Source: Dehalococcoidia bacterium (lineage in GTDB: Bacteria; Chloroflexota; Dehalococcoidia; Dehalococcoidales; Fen-1064). Taken from it: a DNA stretch of 16,740 nt. This document shows, in pieces, positions 1-7,918 of this stretch. Position numbers and translations under genes: made by a program. The stretch's first letter is position 1. Each line of letters starts with the position of its first letter. The notes below the pieces were generated by a model that did no database searches, was not told where the DNA came from, and worked only from the letters and a program-made list of their open reading frames with translations. The stretch covers positions 1 to 16,740 of the forward strand of contig DUES01000003.1 of assembly GCA_011192055.1 (NCBI GenBank). The letters run 5' to 3'.

Positions 1-83
1 CCTTCCTCACTCTCACAGTTCCATTTGCAGCCCACCGCTGGCGGAGTGTACTTCCTGCCCCACAGTGGTACCGGCTTCTACTC

Positions 84-578
84 TTACCTATTCGTGGGCC
101 AGTCCCTGATTATCGCTTCCACCTCCTCTGCCTGCCATATCAACTCCTGTACGGTAACCTCCGGTAACGTATCGATGAGCCGGTCAAGCGGTGTCTCTTC
201 GCGCTCACTCACCTGGTCAAAGAGATTCTGGAACAGAGAACTCTCGCTCTCTTCCGCCTCTTCCTGTACCGCATTTTCGAGTTCGGGTACTGCCATAGTG
301 CCATCATCGGGTGGTATATTGGCCTCCTCGCCCGCCACATCATCCGGTAACGTGTCTACCTGCTGTTCCCCTGCCGCAACGAGAAGACTGTCGGCAAGTG
401 ACTCAATATCAGAATCGTCAGGTAGCTGCTCTGCTACGGCAACTGCTTCGGGCAGTGGTTCATTCTCATGAACAATGGGTTCGGGCTGCTTCTTTCTCCT
501 CGTAAATTTAAATAACCTGTTCACCCTCTGGTCTCTCGATAAGTCCCATAGTGCCTGTCCTGTTCTCACAAGTCTCAT
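84..578 (-). CDS. Unrecognised acidic protein at the downstream end of the archaellum operon
   Basis: A 164-residue protein that I do not recognise. Residues 1-30 are rich in Arg/Lys. Residues 34-115 are strongly acidic and Pro/Ala/Glu-rich, probably disordered. Residues 113-160 look helical and amphipathic and hold the only regularly spaced hydrophobic residues. There is no signal peptide, membrane segment or catalytic motif. Its ATG overlaps the ArlI stop codon by 4 bp (ATGA), so translation is probably coupled to ArlI and the product may act with it, for example as a cytoplasmic partner of the motor or as an adaptor. That role is inference from position only. The reading frame is supported by the overlap and by operon orientation. 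The opposite-strand frame here is a Ser-rich shadow. Confidence 0.7.
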   Translation of the reverse strand: MRLVRTGQALWDLSRDQRVNRLFKFTRRKKQPEPIVHENEPLPEAVAVAEQLPDDSDIESLADSLLVAAGEQQVDTLPDDVAGEEANIPPDDGTMAVPELENAVQEEAEESESSLFQNLFDQVSEREETPLDRLIDTLPEVTVQELIWQAEEVEAIIRDWPTNR

Positions 579-2395
579 CTGAAGTACCCCTCACGGTAGG
601 CCTTGGAAAGGAGTGTGTAGACCTCGTTGAAGTTGGTTATTTTCTGCTTCTGAATTCGCCTGAGGACCTCAGACCGCTGCTTGACCTGGGAATATATCTG
701 TGCTCTCTTTTCATAAGGGATTCCCCGCTTGCCAGCAATCTTCTCCTCCAGCAGGTAGGAGTTGTTTGCACCCCTGAAATCGAATTCATCCTCCAGTTGA
801 TTCCAGCGGAACACCTCGATGAATGAGAAGGAATCTCCAATGGAATCGTAGCTGACTATCTCGTAGATGCCGGTTACCCGTCTGGCAGTTTGTCCATTCG
901 CGAGGCGGACCTGCTGGACAATGACGACGACATTGAGGTTGTCAACATATGCTTTTGGTATATTGATGGGCCTGCCGCTGAGGCGCTGTATGAGCTTGGG
1001 TACCGAAGAGGCGTGAAAGGTACTCATGCAAGCGTGCCCGGTCTGCATGGCCTGAAAGGCTATGGCTCCCTCTTCACCACGGATTTCACCTATGATAATG
1101 ATATTCGGTCTCTGTCTTAACGCTGCTTTCAACAGATCGAACATGGAAATCTCAGACGCTCCCGAGGATCTGGCCGAGCCGCGTGTCACCCCCCTTATCC
1201 AGTTGGGATGAGGCACCTGGAGTTCAGGAGTATCCTCAATGCTTACGATCTTGGACTCCGGTGAAAGGAAGGTGGTCAGAGCATTCATTAAGGTAGTCTT
1301 CCCTGACGCTGTCTCTCCCGCTATGAAAACATTCATCGACTCCTGGAGAATCAGAGAGAGATAGCCTGCCATATCATTGTCCAGTGTGCCAAACTGGACA
1401 AGCTCTATGATGCTTATTGGGATTGGCGAGAACTTCCGGATGGTGAAGTTGCTGCCCCGTTTGGACACGTCAGTGCCATAGACGATGTTAATACGTGACC
1501 CATCAGGCAGTACAGCATCGACAGTGGGATTCCTGAAGGTAACCGGTTGCTTGATGAGGTCAGCCAGCTCGATGACGAACTTGTCAAGCTCCTCATGTGT
1601 GCCGAAGTGCAAGCCGGTTCTCATCCCTCCGAAAATCTTGTGCTCAATGAACACGTTGCCCAGACCTGAACAGGAGATATCTTCTATATTGGTGTCCTGC
1701 ATCATGGGGTCCAGAACAGACATGCCCTCCAACTTACGCTTGATCTGATAGCAAAGACTGTTATACTGAACCTGATTCACAGAGATATTACCCTGGCCGT
1801 TTTGTTTGTTCCTGGAACCACCCCTGGTACGGCCTTTGCCGGTATCCTTCTCCGTTGATTCTCCACCATTGCTATTGTTCCCTCCCACTTCATCAATGCC
1901 ACCCGCTGTAACCGCTGGCTTCTTACCATTGTCCCGAACCATGACGAACTTCTTCAGGATACCAAGCACGGTTGCAAGCCGCTCGCTGTCGTCTGTGGTG
2001 TTGAGTTCCTCTACGAAATCAATGAGATGCTCCTCGACCACGTCAAGGAGTCCGCCATCCTGAAAGAATATACAGGGTTCCACGGCGATGTAGTGGTCTC
2101 GAATATCCTCAGTATTGGCAAGGATGTGGATGTACACATCGTCACTGACAGGATAGACCAGATTGCGGTTCTTCATACTCTTCATGCTTCGATTGACTTT
2201 CTCGTAGAACTCAGGGATACCAATCTCATCAAGAGGCAGTGCGTGGAGGTACTGCAGCAGATGCAGGTTGGCTTTACAGGCCTCCTGCAGTACTGGCGTT
2301 AGTACCCGGTATGTGGGACAGTCAGCCAGGCTGACACCACATTCTTTACCACATTCATTTGCACAGAATTCAAGACTGAACGGCAGGTTAATCAC
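575..2395 (-). CDS. arlI: Archaellum motor/assembly ATPase ArlI (FlaI), secretion-ATPase superfamily
   Basis: A 606-residue hexameric AAA+-like ATPase. In archaella, ArlI powers filament assembly and rotation at the cytoplasmic face of ArlJ. Visible motifs in order: Walker A GETASGKTT at about 360-368, Asp box VSIEDTPEL at 384-392, Walker B IIIIGEIRGEEG at 432-443, and a His box HACMSTFHASS at 454-464. The C-terminal domain runs to about residue 600. Two oddities are at the N-terminus: a cysteine cluster at residues 11, 15, 19 and 26, and a low-complexity Gly/Asn/Lys linker at about 157-204. The start is GTG at 2395, preceded by AGGAG that overlaps the ArlH stop; the gap is 11 nt. The neighbouring ArlH argues for an archaellum rather than a Tad or type IV pilus ATPase. 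Confidence 0.95.
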   Translation of the reverse strand: MINLPFSLEFCANECGKECGVSLADCPTYRVLTPVLQEACKANLHLLQYLHALPLDEIGIPEFYEKVNRSMKSMKNRNLVYPVSDDVYIHILANTEDIRDHYIAVEPCIFFQDGGLLDVVEEHLIDFVEELNTTDDSERLATVLGILKKFVMVRDNGKKPAVTAGGIDEVGGNNSNGGESTEKDTGKGRTRGGSRNKQNGQGNISVNQVQYNSLCYQIKRKLEGMSVLDPMMQDTNIEDISCSGLGNVFIEHKIFGGMRTGLHFGTHEELDKFVIELADLIKQPVTFRNPTVDAVLPDGSRINIVYGTDVSKRGSNFTIRKFSPIPISIIELVQFGTLDNDMAGYLSLILQESMNVFIAGETASGKTTLMNALTTFLSPESKIVSIEDTPELQVPHPNWIRGVTRGSARSSGASEISMFDLLKAALRQRPNIIIIGEIRGEEGAIAFQAMQTGHACMSTFHASSVPKLIQRLSGRPINIPKAYVDNLNVVVIVQQVRLANGQTARRVTGIYEIVSYDSIGDSFSFIEVFRWNQLEDEFDFRGANNSYLLEEKIAGKRGIPYEKRAQIYSQVKQRSEVLRRIQKQKITNFNEVYTLLSKAYREGYFR

Positions 2396-2406
2396 TCAAG
2401 TTTCTC

Positions 2407-3123
2407 CTAGACATGGGCTTTGGACAAAGGGATAATACGCATACCTACTCTGGGCTCCACCTCGAAGCTGACAACATCTCCAGTGGGTCGGTCAGCCCCA
2501 CGTACCTTTAGTACTTCCATAATTTTTATCAGTCGGTCCCCCACCTGCTCCAGTCTGATTCTGAAATGGGCATCACACAGGGAGCGGGAGCGGGAGAGTA
2601 ATTCCTCGTCGAATGCATAGGAATGAGCTACAACGAAGATGGACCTGCCTTGGTCACATAGTTTCTTACATGCTGAGAAGAAATCTATGTTTACTATCGG
2701 GTCGCTGTGCGCCACCAGCAGCGTGATGGAGTCTATTATCACCAAACGGAAGTGCTTCGGGAGTTCGCTGAAGTGCCTCGTCAGAATACGAAAACGCTTC
2801 AGGGTGTCATTCACATCACCACTGAGGGTCAGAGGATATATGCGGAACCGGTCCGTCAGGAAGAAGTCGGAAGCTTCCAGAGACAGCGAATCCATCTGGG
2901 CGATCAGACTCTTGACGGTATTCTCCGTAGTGTAGTATGCCGCAGATATCTCGGAGCAGGTCAGTGCTCCATAGGCCAGGTGTTGACAGAGTACGCTTTT
3001 CCCTGCGTCGGACTGACCTTCAATCAGGCCAAGGGAACCCACGGGAATCCCTCCACCCATTTTCTCATCTACTTCGCGAACGCCGGTCTTGATAACTTCT
3101 CGTTCTGATTTAATATCCGCCAT
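2407..3123 (-). CDS. arlH: Archaellum ATP-binding protein ArlH (FlaH), KaiC/RecA-like
   Basis: A 238-residue RecA/KaiC-fold protein. In archaella, ArlH binds ATP, forms a ring under the motor, interacts with ArlI, and is thought to regulate assembly and switching. Walker A is GQSDAGKS at residues 36-43. Walker B is RLVIIDSIT, with the Asp at residue 131. The N-terminal pattern KTGVREVDEKMGGGIPVGS is typical of KaiC-like proteins. The length matches archaeal ArlH (about 230-240). ATG at 3123 has a GGAG Shine-Dalgarno site 4-5 nt upstream. It lies between the CDE-like scaffold and ArlI in the same orientation. The protein is diagnostic, since bacterial type IV pilus and Tad systems lack ArlH. 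Confidence 0.93.
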   Translation of the reverse strand: MADIKSEREVIKTGVREVDEKMGGGIPVGSLGLIEGQSDAGKSVLCQHLAYGALTCSEISAAYYTTENTVKSLIAQMDSLSLEASDFFLTDRFRIYPLTLSGDVNDTLKRFRILTRHFSELPKHFRLVIIDSITLLVAHSDPIVNIDFFSACKKLCDQGRSIFVVAHSYAFDEELLSRSRSLCDAHFRIRLEQVGDRLIKIMEVLKVRGADRPTGDVVSFEVEPRVGMRIIPLSKAHV

Positions 3124-3173
3124 TACTCTCCTCGAACCCTGCTAACCGGTACTTGTTTGCACGGGAGACACCA

Positions 3174-4307
3174 TTATGCAGAATCAGTTTCCGGGGCATT
3201 CAGGTTGACACGGAACCCCTCTATGCTGATCTCCTGCTGCTGACCGTCGCCGGTTGCTACCACAAGTTTGACACTGGCTGGTCTGGACTTATCCGTGTCA
3301 TCTCCCGCGTCCTGGTCTTCGGTTTCTTCACTACTATCGGATGTGTCAATCCCTTCTGACAGCGTACCGCCACCAGCTAGAATTCCATGCAGCTCCAGCA
3401 TCAACCAACTCCGCATGTCAGGAGTACTTGTCTCCAATGGCTGACTGTACATCAGTTCGGCGAAGTGCAGAATGCCATCCTTTACTTCAGAGGATAGCTG
3501 ACCACCAAGGATTTGAAGCTGGAGGTAACTTTCCAGTTGTTCGCTGAATTGTCCTTTCCTGCCACCATCCGCAAACTCCCCAACTGAGTTGTCAGTCATT
3601 ACTTCTGCCAGGTGTATAATCTGCTCTTTCAGTTCCTGATTCAGGTTCCCCCCGAGAGCGTAGACATCCAGGAAAGTAGATAATTTCTCAACGCCTAGTT
3701 TTCTTACCGCCATGGAGACCCAGCGGATGAGGTTAGTCAGAAGGTTCACCTTTGAGAAGGGTCCACCGGCTTCTCCCGTAATCTCTTCTCCGGTCTGCGG
3801 TTTATTATGTGCTCTTTCTTCTGACAATTTACGTCCCTTCACTTCTCCTGCCGATTCCGGTACTCTGTCGATGCCCTTGCTCACGCTGCCCGGATGAGCC
3901 CCGGGAGGCACCGGTGCCCTCTGAGGCGGACCCGATGGGGCTTCCGGCCACGCGGGTGGAGGAGGATACATCCCGCCCACTGGCCCCCGAGAAGCAGCTG
4001 CAAATGGTTCGTCCGGCACCGGCTTCTGGTGTATTGGCTCGATTGGCGGCGGGCCGGACATCTCCGGCGGCGGACCGGACGGCTCGGGCGGTGCCACATT
4101 ACTATCGGTCTCCGAGTCAGCATCTGGTTCTGTCTTCTCAGATACTCGCTTTGGCTCCTGGGTGGAAGCAACCGGTTCTCCCTCCTGTGGTGGTGGTAGT
4201 GTGATCGTCAGCAGGAAGTCCCGCACATTTGTCAGGGATTGCCTTACCTCTCCCTTGATTAGCTTGAATTCGTTTTCCAGTGTCTCAAGCTGTTCATCGA
4301 GTGACAT
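3174..4307 (-). CDS. ArlC/D/E-like archaellum scaffold protein with Pro-rich linker
   Basis: A 377-residue soluble protein. Residues 1-35 form a predicted coiled coil. Residues 36-140 are Pro/Gly/Glu-rich and probably disordered. Residues 185-312 are helical and contain an internal repeat: about 209-237 and 258-286 share the pattern L-x2-[F/Y]-L-x4-L-G-G-x-L-x2-E-x-K-x2-I-x-H-x-A-E-x-M. A third, weaker copy sits near 298-320. An acidic stretch (322-341) precedes a short beta-rich tail. Euryarchaeal ArlC/D/E are soluble coiled-coil/helical proteins that link the motor to chemotaxis. The repeated helical domain and the place between ArlJ and ArlH suggest the same role, but family assignment is by architecture and context, not strong motif identity. 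ATG at 4307 follows AGGTGG at about 9 nt. Confidence 0.72.
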   Translation of the reverse strand: MSLDEQLETLENEFKLIKGEVRQSLTNVRDFLLTITLPPPQEGEPVASTQEPKRVSEKTEPDADSETDSNVAPPEPSGPPPEMSGPPPIEPIHQKPVPDEPFAAASRGPVGGMYPPPPAWPEAPSGPPQRAPVPPGAHPGSVSKGIDRVPESAGEVKGRKLSEERAHNKPQTGEEITGEAGGPFSKVNLLTNLIRWVSMAVRKLGVEKLSTFLDVYALGGNLNQELKEQIIHLAEVMTDNSVGEFADGGRKGQFSEQLESYLQLQILGGQLSSEVKDGILHFAELMYSQPLETSTPDMRSWLMLELHGILAGGGTLSEGIDTSDSSEETEDQDAGDDTDKSRPASVKLVVATGDGQQQEISIEGFRVNLNAPETDSA

Positions 4308-4313
4308 ATCAGC

Positions 4314-4487
4314 CTACCACCTTTCCGTGCCATCGGGGGTACGAGATTTCTCATTGTCGGATTGAGCCCGAAGCGGGCTGTCCGCCTCCATCAAAAAGGT
4401 ACGTATATCCAGGAGTATCTGCTTAATCTCGTCAGCCGTAGTCCTGAATTCATCCTCAAGCGCTCTTACTCTTTCTTCCATTTCCAT
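4314..4487 (-). CDS. Small coiled-coil protein, paralogous to the N-terminus of the downstream scaffold
   Basis: A 57-residue ORF that fills the gap between arlJ and the 377-residue scaffold gene. ATG at 4487 (a second in-frame ATG at 4481) is preceded by GGTGAG about 7 nt away, overlapping the arlJ stop codon. The stop lies 6 nt before the next start, so the gene sits perfectly in the operon. Residues 3-37 form a charged amphipathic helix. They align without gaps with residues 4-37 of the downstream protein: EERVRALEDEFRTTADEIKQ against DEQLETLENEFKLIKGEVRQ, and both then continue with a D-I/V-R-x-F-L segment. This likely gives a small partner able to form mixed coiled coils, perhaps an ArlC-like piece of the CDE complex. 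The function is inferred. Confidence 0.75.
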   Translation of the reverse strand: MEMEERVRALEDEFRTTADEIKQILLDIRTFLMEADSPLRAQSDNEKSRTPDGTERW

Positions 4488-4495
4488 TCTTTATC

Positions 4496-6007
4496 TCACC
4501 TCTGGATAGACTGAAAAAGACCTGCGGCCACCGGTGGAAGGCAGATAAGACATATTCCAGAAACAACCGTGGTCATCGTCAGGCTCTGAAGAATCCTATA
4601 CCGGTCTCCTCCTTCGGCTATAGCGGGAGCAAGCGCATTAGACACGGTAAATACCACGATCAGGGGCAGCAGCAGGCTTTTCATCAATTCGAGTCCGGAG
4701 AAACTGAAAGTGGTAAACATGTTCATGGTCGACGCTCCGGATATGTCCGGCATGGAACCCTGTGCCTGTCCCAGCATCTCACCGAATGTGCCTATGACTT
4801 CGGTAACAAATACCAGCAGCGCAATGACTGCGGTGTGCATTGTCCAGCACAACCAGCTGAAAGGTGTTGACACATTCCTGCGCCTGGACCGAAGCAAGGC
4901 AATCCGAGTGGTGAACAGCGAAGCGTGGTGACCAGCTTCTTCCGGTACGCCGCCTATTTCCACAGCGTCACAGAACATGCCTATGCTGCGCCTGATCAGT
5001 TCGCTCCCGGTCTCCTCGGTAAATTTCTTCCAGCACAGCCTGGTTCCAATCCCGGTACGCAGCCTTACAGAGAGCCGCCTTATCTCCGGCCTGAGCATAT
5101 TCAGGGAGTCCAGGTCTATCCGCCCCAGGCCTTCCTTTACAGTTGAACCAATCGCCGTACAGACCCCACCCAGCGAAGCTATAAACGGCCCTGCTTCGCC
5201 ATCCCTTTTTATCACCTTCCGATCACCGATAGAACTCATGTATCCTGTGGGGAAGGCCATAGCTGCAATGGCCAGTAACACCCACCCCAGATTGCTCTGT
5301 GTCAGCAGGAGAGCGGCACACAGAACCAGAGTCGGAAGCATAGAAAACCTGAACATCTTCCTGGTCAGCTTCTGCTCTCTGGAATCAGCCTGTCGGGGAA
5401 TCATGATCTCTCGTGGCACCACCAGATATAGTAACCATACTCCCAGAGCGGTGGTACCTACAGAGACAGTCACAAGACCCATGAGAAAGAGCGAATTCAC
5501 CGTCCAGATCATGGTTGACACTATGCCCATGATAATGACGAGGACGGAAGAGAGAATGAGCGAAACGTAGCCATCGGTCCACATTTTAAGCGTCTCCAGC
5601 TTCCGGTCATACGTGTTGGTGTAGTTATTTGCCTGAGCGGTAGCTTCCCGGGCAAGGAAGTCACCCTCCGGTTCACCGGATATCATTGAGCTTGAGAACC
5701 GTAGCAGAATCTCCTTTATCGATGGCTCTTCGGTAGATTCGGCCACGACCTTACAGGCTTTCGCGTAATCGTATTTCAGTGTTTGGCAGGCAAGCTCCAC
5801 CTTTCTGAAGCTCTCTGCGGCAGCACAATCTACTTCCGCAGCCCGCTCGAAAATCAGCTTTCGCGGGACACCGGAGGAAGCAATTACTGACATGTACGAG
5901 AGCTGGTAGAGCAAGTCGAAATCCATAGCACTCGTGCCGCTAAACATCGCCCTGCCGGCTTTCTTGCTTCCCTTGCCCATCTTTCTGTCTGGCCAGCCAA
6001 TTCTCAC
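4496..6007 (-). CDS. arlJ: Archaellum membrane platform protein ArlJ (FlaJ), T2SF family
   Basis: A 503-residue polytopic membrane protein. ArlJ is the inner-membrane platform that binds ArlI and around which the archaellin filament is built. Two T2SF-type cytoplasmic domains are visible: one at about 30-140, beginning with the pattern LLYQLSYMSVIASSGVPRKL, and one at about 270-380, with FIASLGGVCTAIGSTVKEGL. Hydrophobic segments lie at about 145-167, 172-197, 221-235, 239-257, 384-408, 440-462 and 475-498. The charged first 20 residues are cytoplasmic. The GTG start at 6007 has GAGGT 6 nt upstream. The internal ATG at 5980 has a poorer site. The ArlF-like gene ends 23 nt upstream. In most archaeal operons arlJ is last; here it precedes arlH and arlI. 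Confidence 0.93.
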   Translation of the reverse strand: MRIGWPDRKMGKGSKKAGRAMFSGTSAMDFDLLYQLSYMSVIASSGVPRKLIFERAAEVDCAAAESFRKVELACQTLKYDYAKACKVVAESTEEPSIKEILLRFSSSMISGEPEGDFLAREATAQANNYTNTYDRKLETLKMWTDGYVSLILSSVLVIIMGIVSTMIWTVNSLFLMGLVTVSVGTTALGVWLLYLVVPREIMIPRQADSREQKLTRKMFRFSMLPTLVLCAALLLTQSNLGWVLLAIAAMAFPTGYMSSIGDRKVIKRDGEAGPFIASLGGVCTAIGSTVKEGLGRIDLDSLNMLRPEIRRLSVRLRTGIGTRLCWKKFTEETGSELIRRSIGMFCDAVEIGGVPEEAGHHASLFTTRIALLRSRRRNVSTPFSWLCWTMHTAVIALLVFVTEVIGTFGEMLGQAQGSMPDISGASTMNMFTTFSFSGLELMKSLLLPLIVVFTVSNALAPAIAEGGDRYRILQSLTMTTVVSGICLICLPPVAAGLFQSIQR

Positions 6008-6030
6008 AACAATACCTCTAAACCATCCAT

Positions 6031-6564
6031 TCAGGGTGAATACCCTGAGAACATTATTGAGGCCGTGATTCCGTTCGGGGTAGAGATTATTACCATATTG
6101 GTGGTGCCCTGTCCCACGGAGGGACTGAGCCTGGCTAGAATCACCATCTCCTCAGCGGGATTCAGTATCCCCGGCTCGAAGACCTCCGCCGTTTCAGTTC
6201 CTGCATCAAGATCAATCCCTTCCTTGGTCCATTCGTTGTTACCCGGTGCCCCGGCGGTATAGGGTAACCACTTCACATGGTAGCCGCCACCAGAATCGTA
6301 GTACTGGACAATGACATCCCAGCCTTCAAATTCAGTCAGCTTGGTCTGCCCGCTATTCCGCAGTGTCACCTCAAGAACATCTGCCGAAGACTGGTCGGCT
6401 ACAAGTGTGGAAGTACTGGTCCTCAGTATGTCGTCATCTCTCTGGCTTATCTCCTCCAGTCCGAGCGTAGTACTATCCACCGAAGAAAGGAACCCATTCA
6501 CCATAGTCATACCGCCCATCACCATGAGGGCAATGCACACTATCGACACTATTACGATCTCCAT
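6031..6564 (-). CDS. ArlF-like archaellum stator protein
   Basis: A 177-residue protein with one N-terminal membrane helix (about residues 3-25) and a beta-rich extracytoplasmic domain. In archaea, ArlF and ArlG form a stator that anchors the motor to the cell envelope. The family signature seen here is a membrane anchor, a helical neck, then a strand pattern DVLEVTLRNSGQTKL near residues 62-76, followed by alternating strands and a Pro-rich stretch near the C-terminus (residues 130-150). The ATG at 6564 has AGGG upstream, overlapping the ArlG stop region. Assigning F rather than G is by comparison with the next gene, whose C-terminus looks more ArlG-like. It is very likely one of the F/G pair. 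Confidence 0.75.
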   Translation of the reverse strand: MEIVIVSIVCIALMVMGGMTMVNGFLSSVDSTTLGLEEISQRDDDILRTSTSTLVADQSSADVLEVTLRNSGQTKLTEFEGWDVIVQYYDSGGGYHVKWLPYTAGAPGNNEWTKEGIDLDAGTETAEVFEPGILNPAEEMVILARLSPSVGQGTTNMVIISTPNGITASIMFSGYSP

Positions 6565-6573
6565 ATTTGATCC

Positions 6574-7050
6574 CTACATGCTGAAGTAGTACTCATCTGC
6601 GATGCCATTGGGTATGATGACCTTGGCATAATAGGTGCCCGTACCAGGGTCGGTTTCATACGTGATGGTAATTTTCAGTGTTGCGCCACCCACCCATTCC
6701 GTGTTGTTCTCGATCGTATACGTCCAGTAGGGATACGCTCCTTTGGCATCGTCCACATGAGGTATTCGATTGTAATCATCCTCCTCACCAAAGAACAGGT
6801 CGGTTTCCTCAATGGCCAGTATTCGCGAACTGCCCACGTTCTTCACCCAGAGATAGACGGTCAGGCGGTCAGCCGTATTGGCGACATGCACTATGTTAAC
6901 GCGGCTCTTCATCCTGTCGTTGATCTTGTCTGACATACTCACCATTGCGGCACTTGAACGATTGACCATGGGATACACCGTATTGAACAGGAATATGGAG
7001 CACACGATCCCGGCTATTATCAGCAGAGCCGTAGTGATGGTTTTGTCCAC
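6574..7050 (-). CDS. ArlG-like archaellum stator protein
   Basis: A 158-residue protein with one N-terminal membrane helix (about 5-28) and a beta-sandwich-like extracytoplasmic domain. The strand pattern LTVYLWVKNVGSSRILAIEE at about 63-82 resembles the ArlG (FlaG) family core, in which a 'KN-G-S-I' motif is common. The C-terminus NGIADEYYFSM also fits that family. In archaea, ArlG polymerises and is capped by ArlF to form the envelope-linked stator. The GTG start at 7050 has a strong GGGAGG site 4 nt upstream. It is the first gene after the archaellin block, separated from it by 162 nt and a hairpin, so it may be expressed at a lower level. ArlF follows 9 nt downstream. Confidence 0.77.
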   Translation of the reverse strand: MDKTITTALLIIAGIVCSIFLFNTVYPMVNRSSAAMVSMSDKINDRMKSRVNIVHVANTADRLTVYLWVKNVGSSRILAIEETDLFFGEEDDYNRIPHVDDAKGAYPYWTYTIENNTEWVGGATLKITITYETDPGTGTYYAKVIIPNGIADEYYFSM

Positions 7051-7212
7051 GTAGCCTCCCTGACGTTAACACAACCCAATTCGATATTTCTGCAACTGTC
7101 TTTGGCATAACTTGTCTCGTTGGCTACAATTCGCTAAACGCTGTGCAACTCCGCCGCTGCTAACATGCTCTAGAGGGGATGTCATACTGGTCATCCCCTC
7201 TAGAGCACTACG
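7051..7212 (-). other. Intergenic region between archaellin block and motor genes
   Basis: This region separates the last archaellin from the ArlG-like gene. It holds the perfect hairpin at 7166-7207 and, next to ArlG, the GGGAGG ribosome site. I see no ORF of note and no convincing new promoter. Confidence 0.6.
7166..7207 (-). terminator. 16-bp perfect hairpin after the last archaellin (attenuator or mRNA-end stabiliser)
   Basis: Two 16-nt arms (7166-7181 and 7192-7207) are exact reverse complements around a 10-nt loop. The structure begins 5 nt after the stop codon of the last archaellin. No T-tract follows on the minus strand, so it is not a standard intrinsic terminator. It could be a partial terminator or a 3'-end protector that lets archaellin mRNA accumulate over the downstream motor message. 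Confidence 0.65.
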
Positions 7213-7878
7213 TTAATGAAGGTCTATGACTGTATCCAGGTAGCTCGGCATGGTCCTCTCGATACCCAGTACCGCTCCCGCAGCAGGCTTAATTTCAATC
7301 ATGAACTGCTGGTTCGTGCCCAGGTCATTGGTGGCGAGGAATGTGTCGGAAGCACCATCTGCCCAGACAGTGCCGTTATAGGTGTGCAGCCATACGGTAA
7401 TTACTGCTTTCTCACCGTCTTCGAGGTCATAATCACCATCGGTCTTGCCGATGAATCTCACTGTCCAGGCACAGTTCGAGACAGTCACATTCTTGTCGAT
7501 GTAGGTTATCAGGGTCTGGTTGTCCCAGCCGCTGGCCAGCAGGGCACCACCGGCCGTCACGTAGGGCGGGGTGATGTCAATCGTTTCTCCACTGGCCACC
7601 GCGTTGGCGACACAGATCTCCACCTTACCCACAGTGCTGTCGATGACGGCATCGCCCTTGTAGGCAACCACGTTACCCCGCATCTCTATTGTGCTCCGGG
7701 TTTCATCCAGCCCACTGTGTACCGCCTCCTGGCTCTTCTGCGTGGAGAAGAGGCCGGCCGAGAGCACGGTGTAGGCAAACACCGCCGCCACAACCACGAA
7801 GGCTATCAGGATTATGGCCGTCTCCAAGCCTGTGATACCCCTCTGGCCCCGGTGCAATCCAATCAATTTATGGATCAT
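7213..7878 (-). CDS. arlB: Archaellin (ArlB-type flagellin), fourth copy
   Basis: A 221-residue archaellin. The class III signal peptide is MIHKLIGLHRGQRG, with predicted cleavage after Gly14, directly before ITGLETAII and a long hydrophobic helix. That helix forms the filament core after processing by a prepilin-type peptidase (not in this window). The outer domain is beta-rich and ends in the paralog-wide pattern G-x-V-L-x-x-E-R. ATG at 7878 is chosen because AAGGAGGGG lies just upstream; the frame stays open to 7986, but that extension has no signal-peptide logic. There are several N-x-S/T sequons (NQT, NVT, NGT) and two Cys in the outer domain. Hairpins flank the gene (7166-7207 and 7919-7957). 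A 51-nt stretch is identical to the third archaellin. Confidence 0.93.
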   Translation of the reverse strand: MIHKLIGLHRGQRGITGLETAIILIAFVVVAAVFAYTVLSAGLFSTQKSQEAVHSGLDETRSTIEMRGNVVAYKGDAVIDSTVGKVEICVANAVASGETIDITPPYVTAGGALLASGWDNQTLITYIDKNVTVSNCAWTVRFIGKTDGDYDLEDGEKAVITVWLHTYNGTVWADGASDTFLATNDLGTNQQFMIEIKPAAGAVLGIERTMPSYLDTVIDLH

Positions 7879-7918
7879 TTGCGATCCCCTCCTTCCATTT
7901 GCTCCTTGGTCTATCGCC

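Noticed and set aside
1..83. Possible next gene downstream of the acidic protein
   Set aside because: The only minus-strand ATG here is followed by a stop after three codons; too little sequence is left to judge any later start.
4977..5570. Plus-strand ORF of 197 residues opposite arlJ
   Set aside because: It is antisense to the T2SF-like membrane protein and rich in residues expected from reading membrane codons backward.
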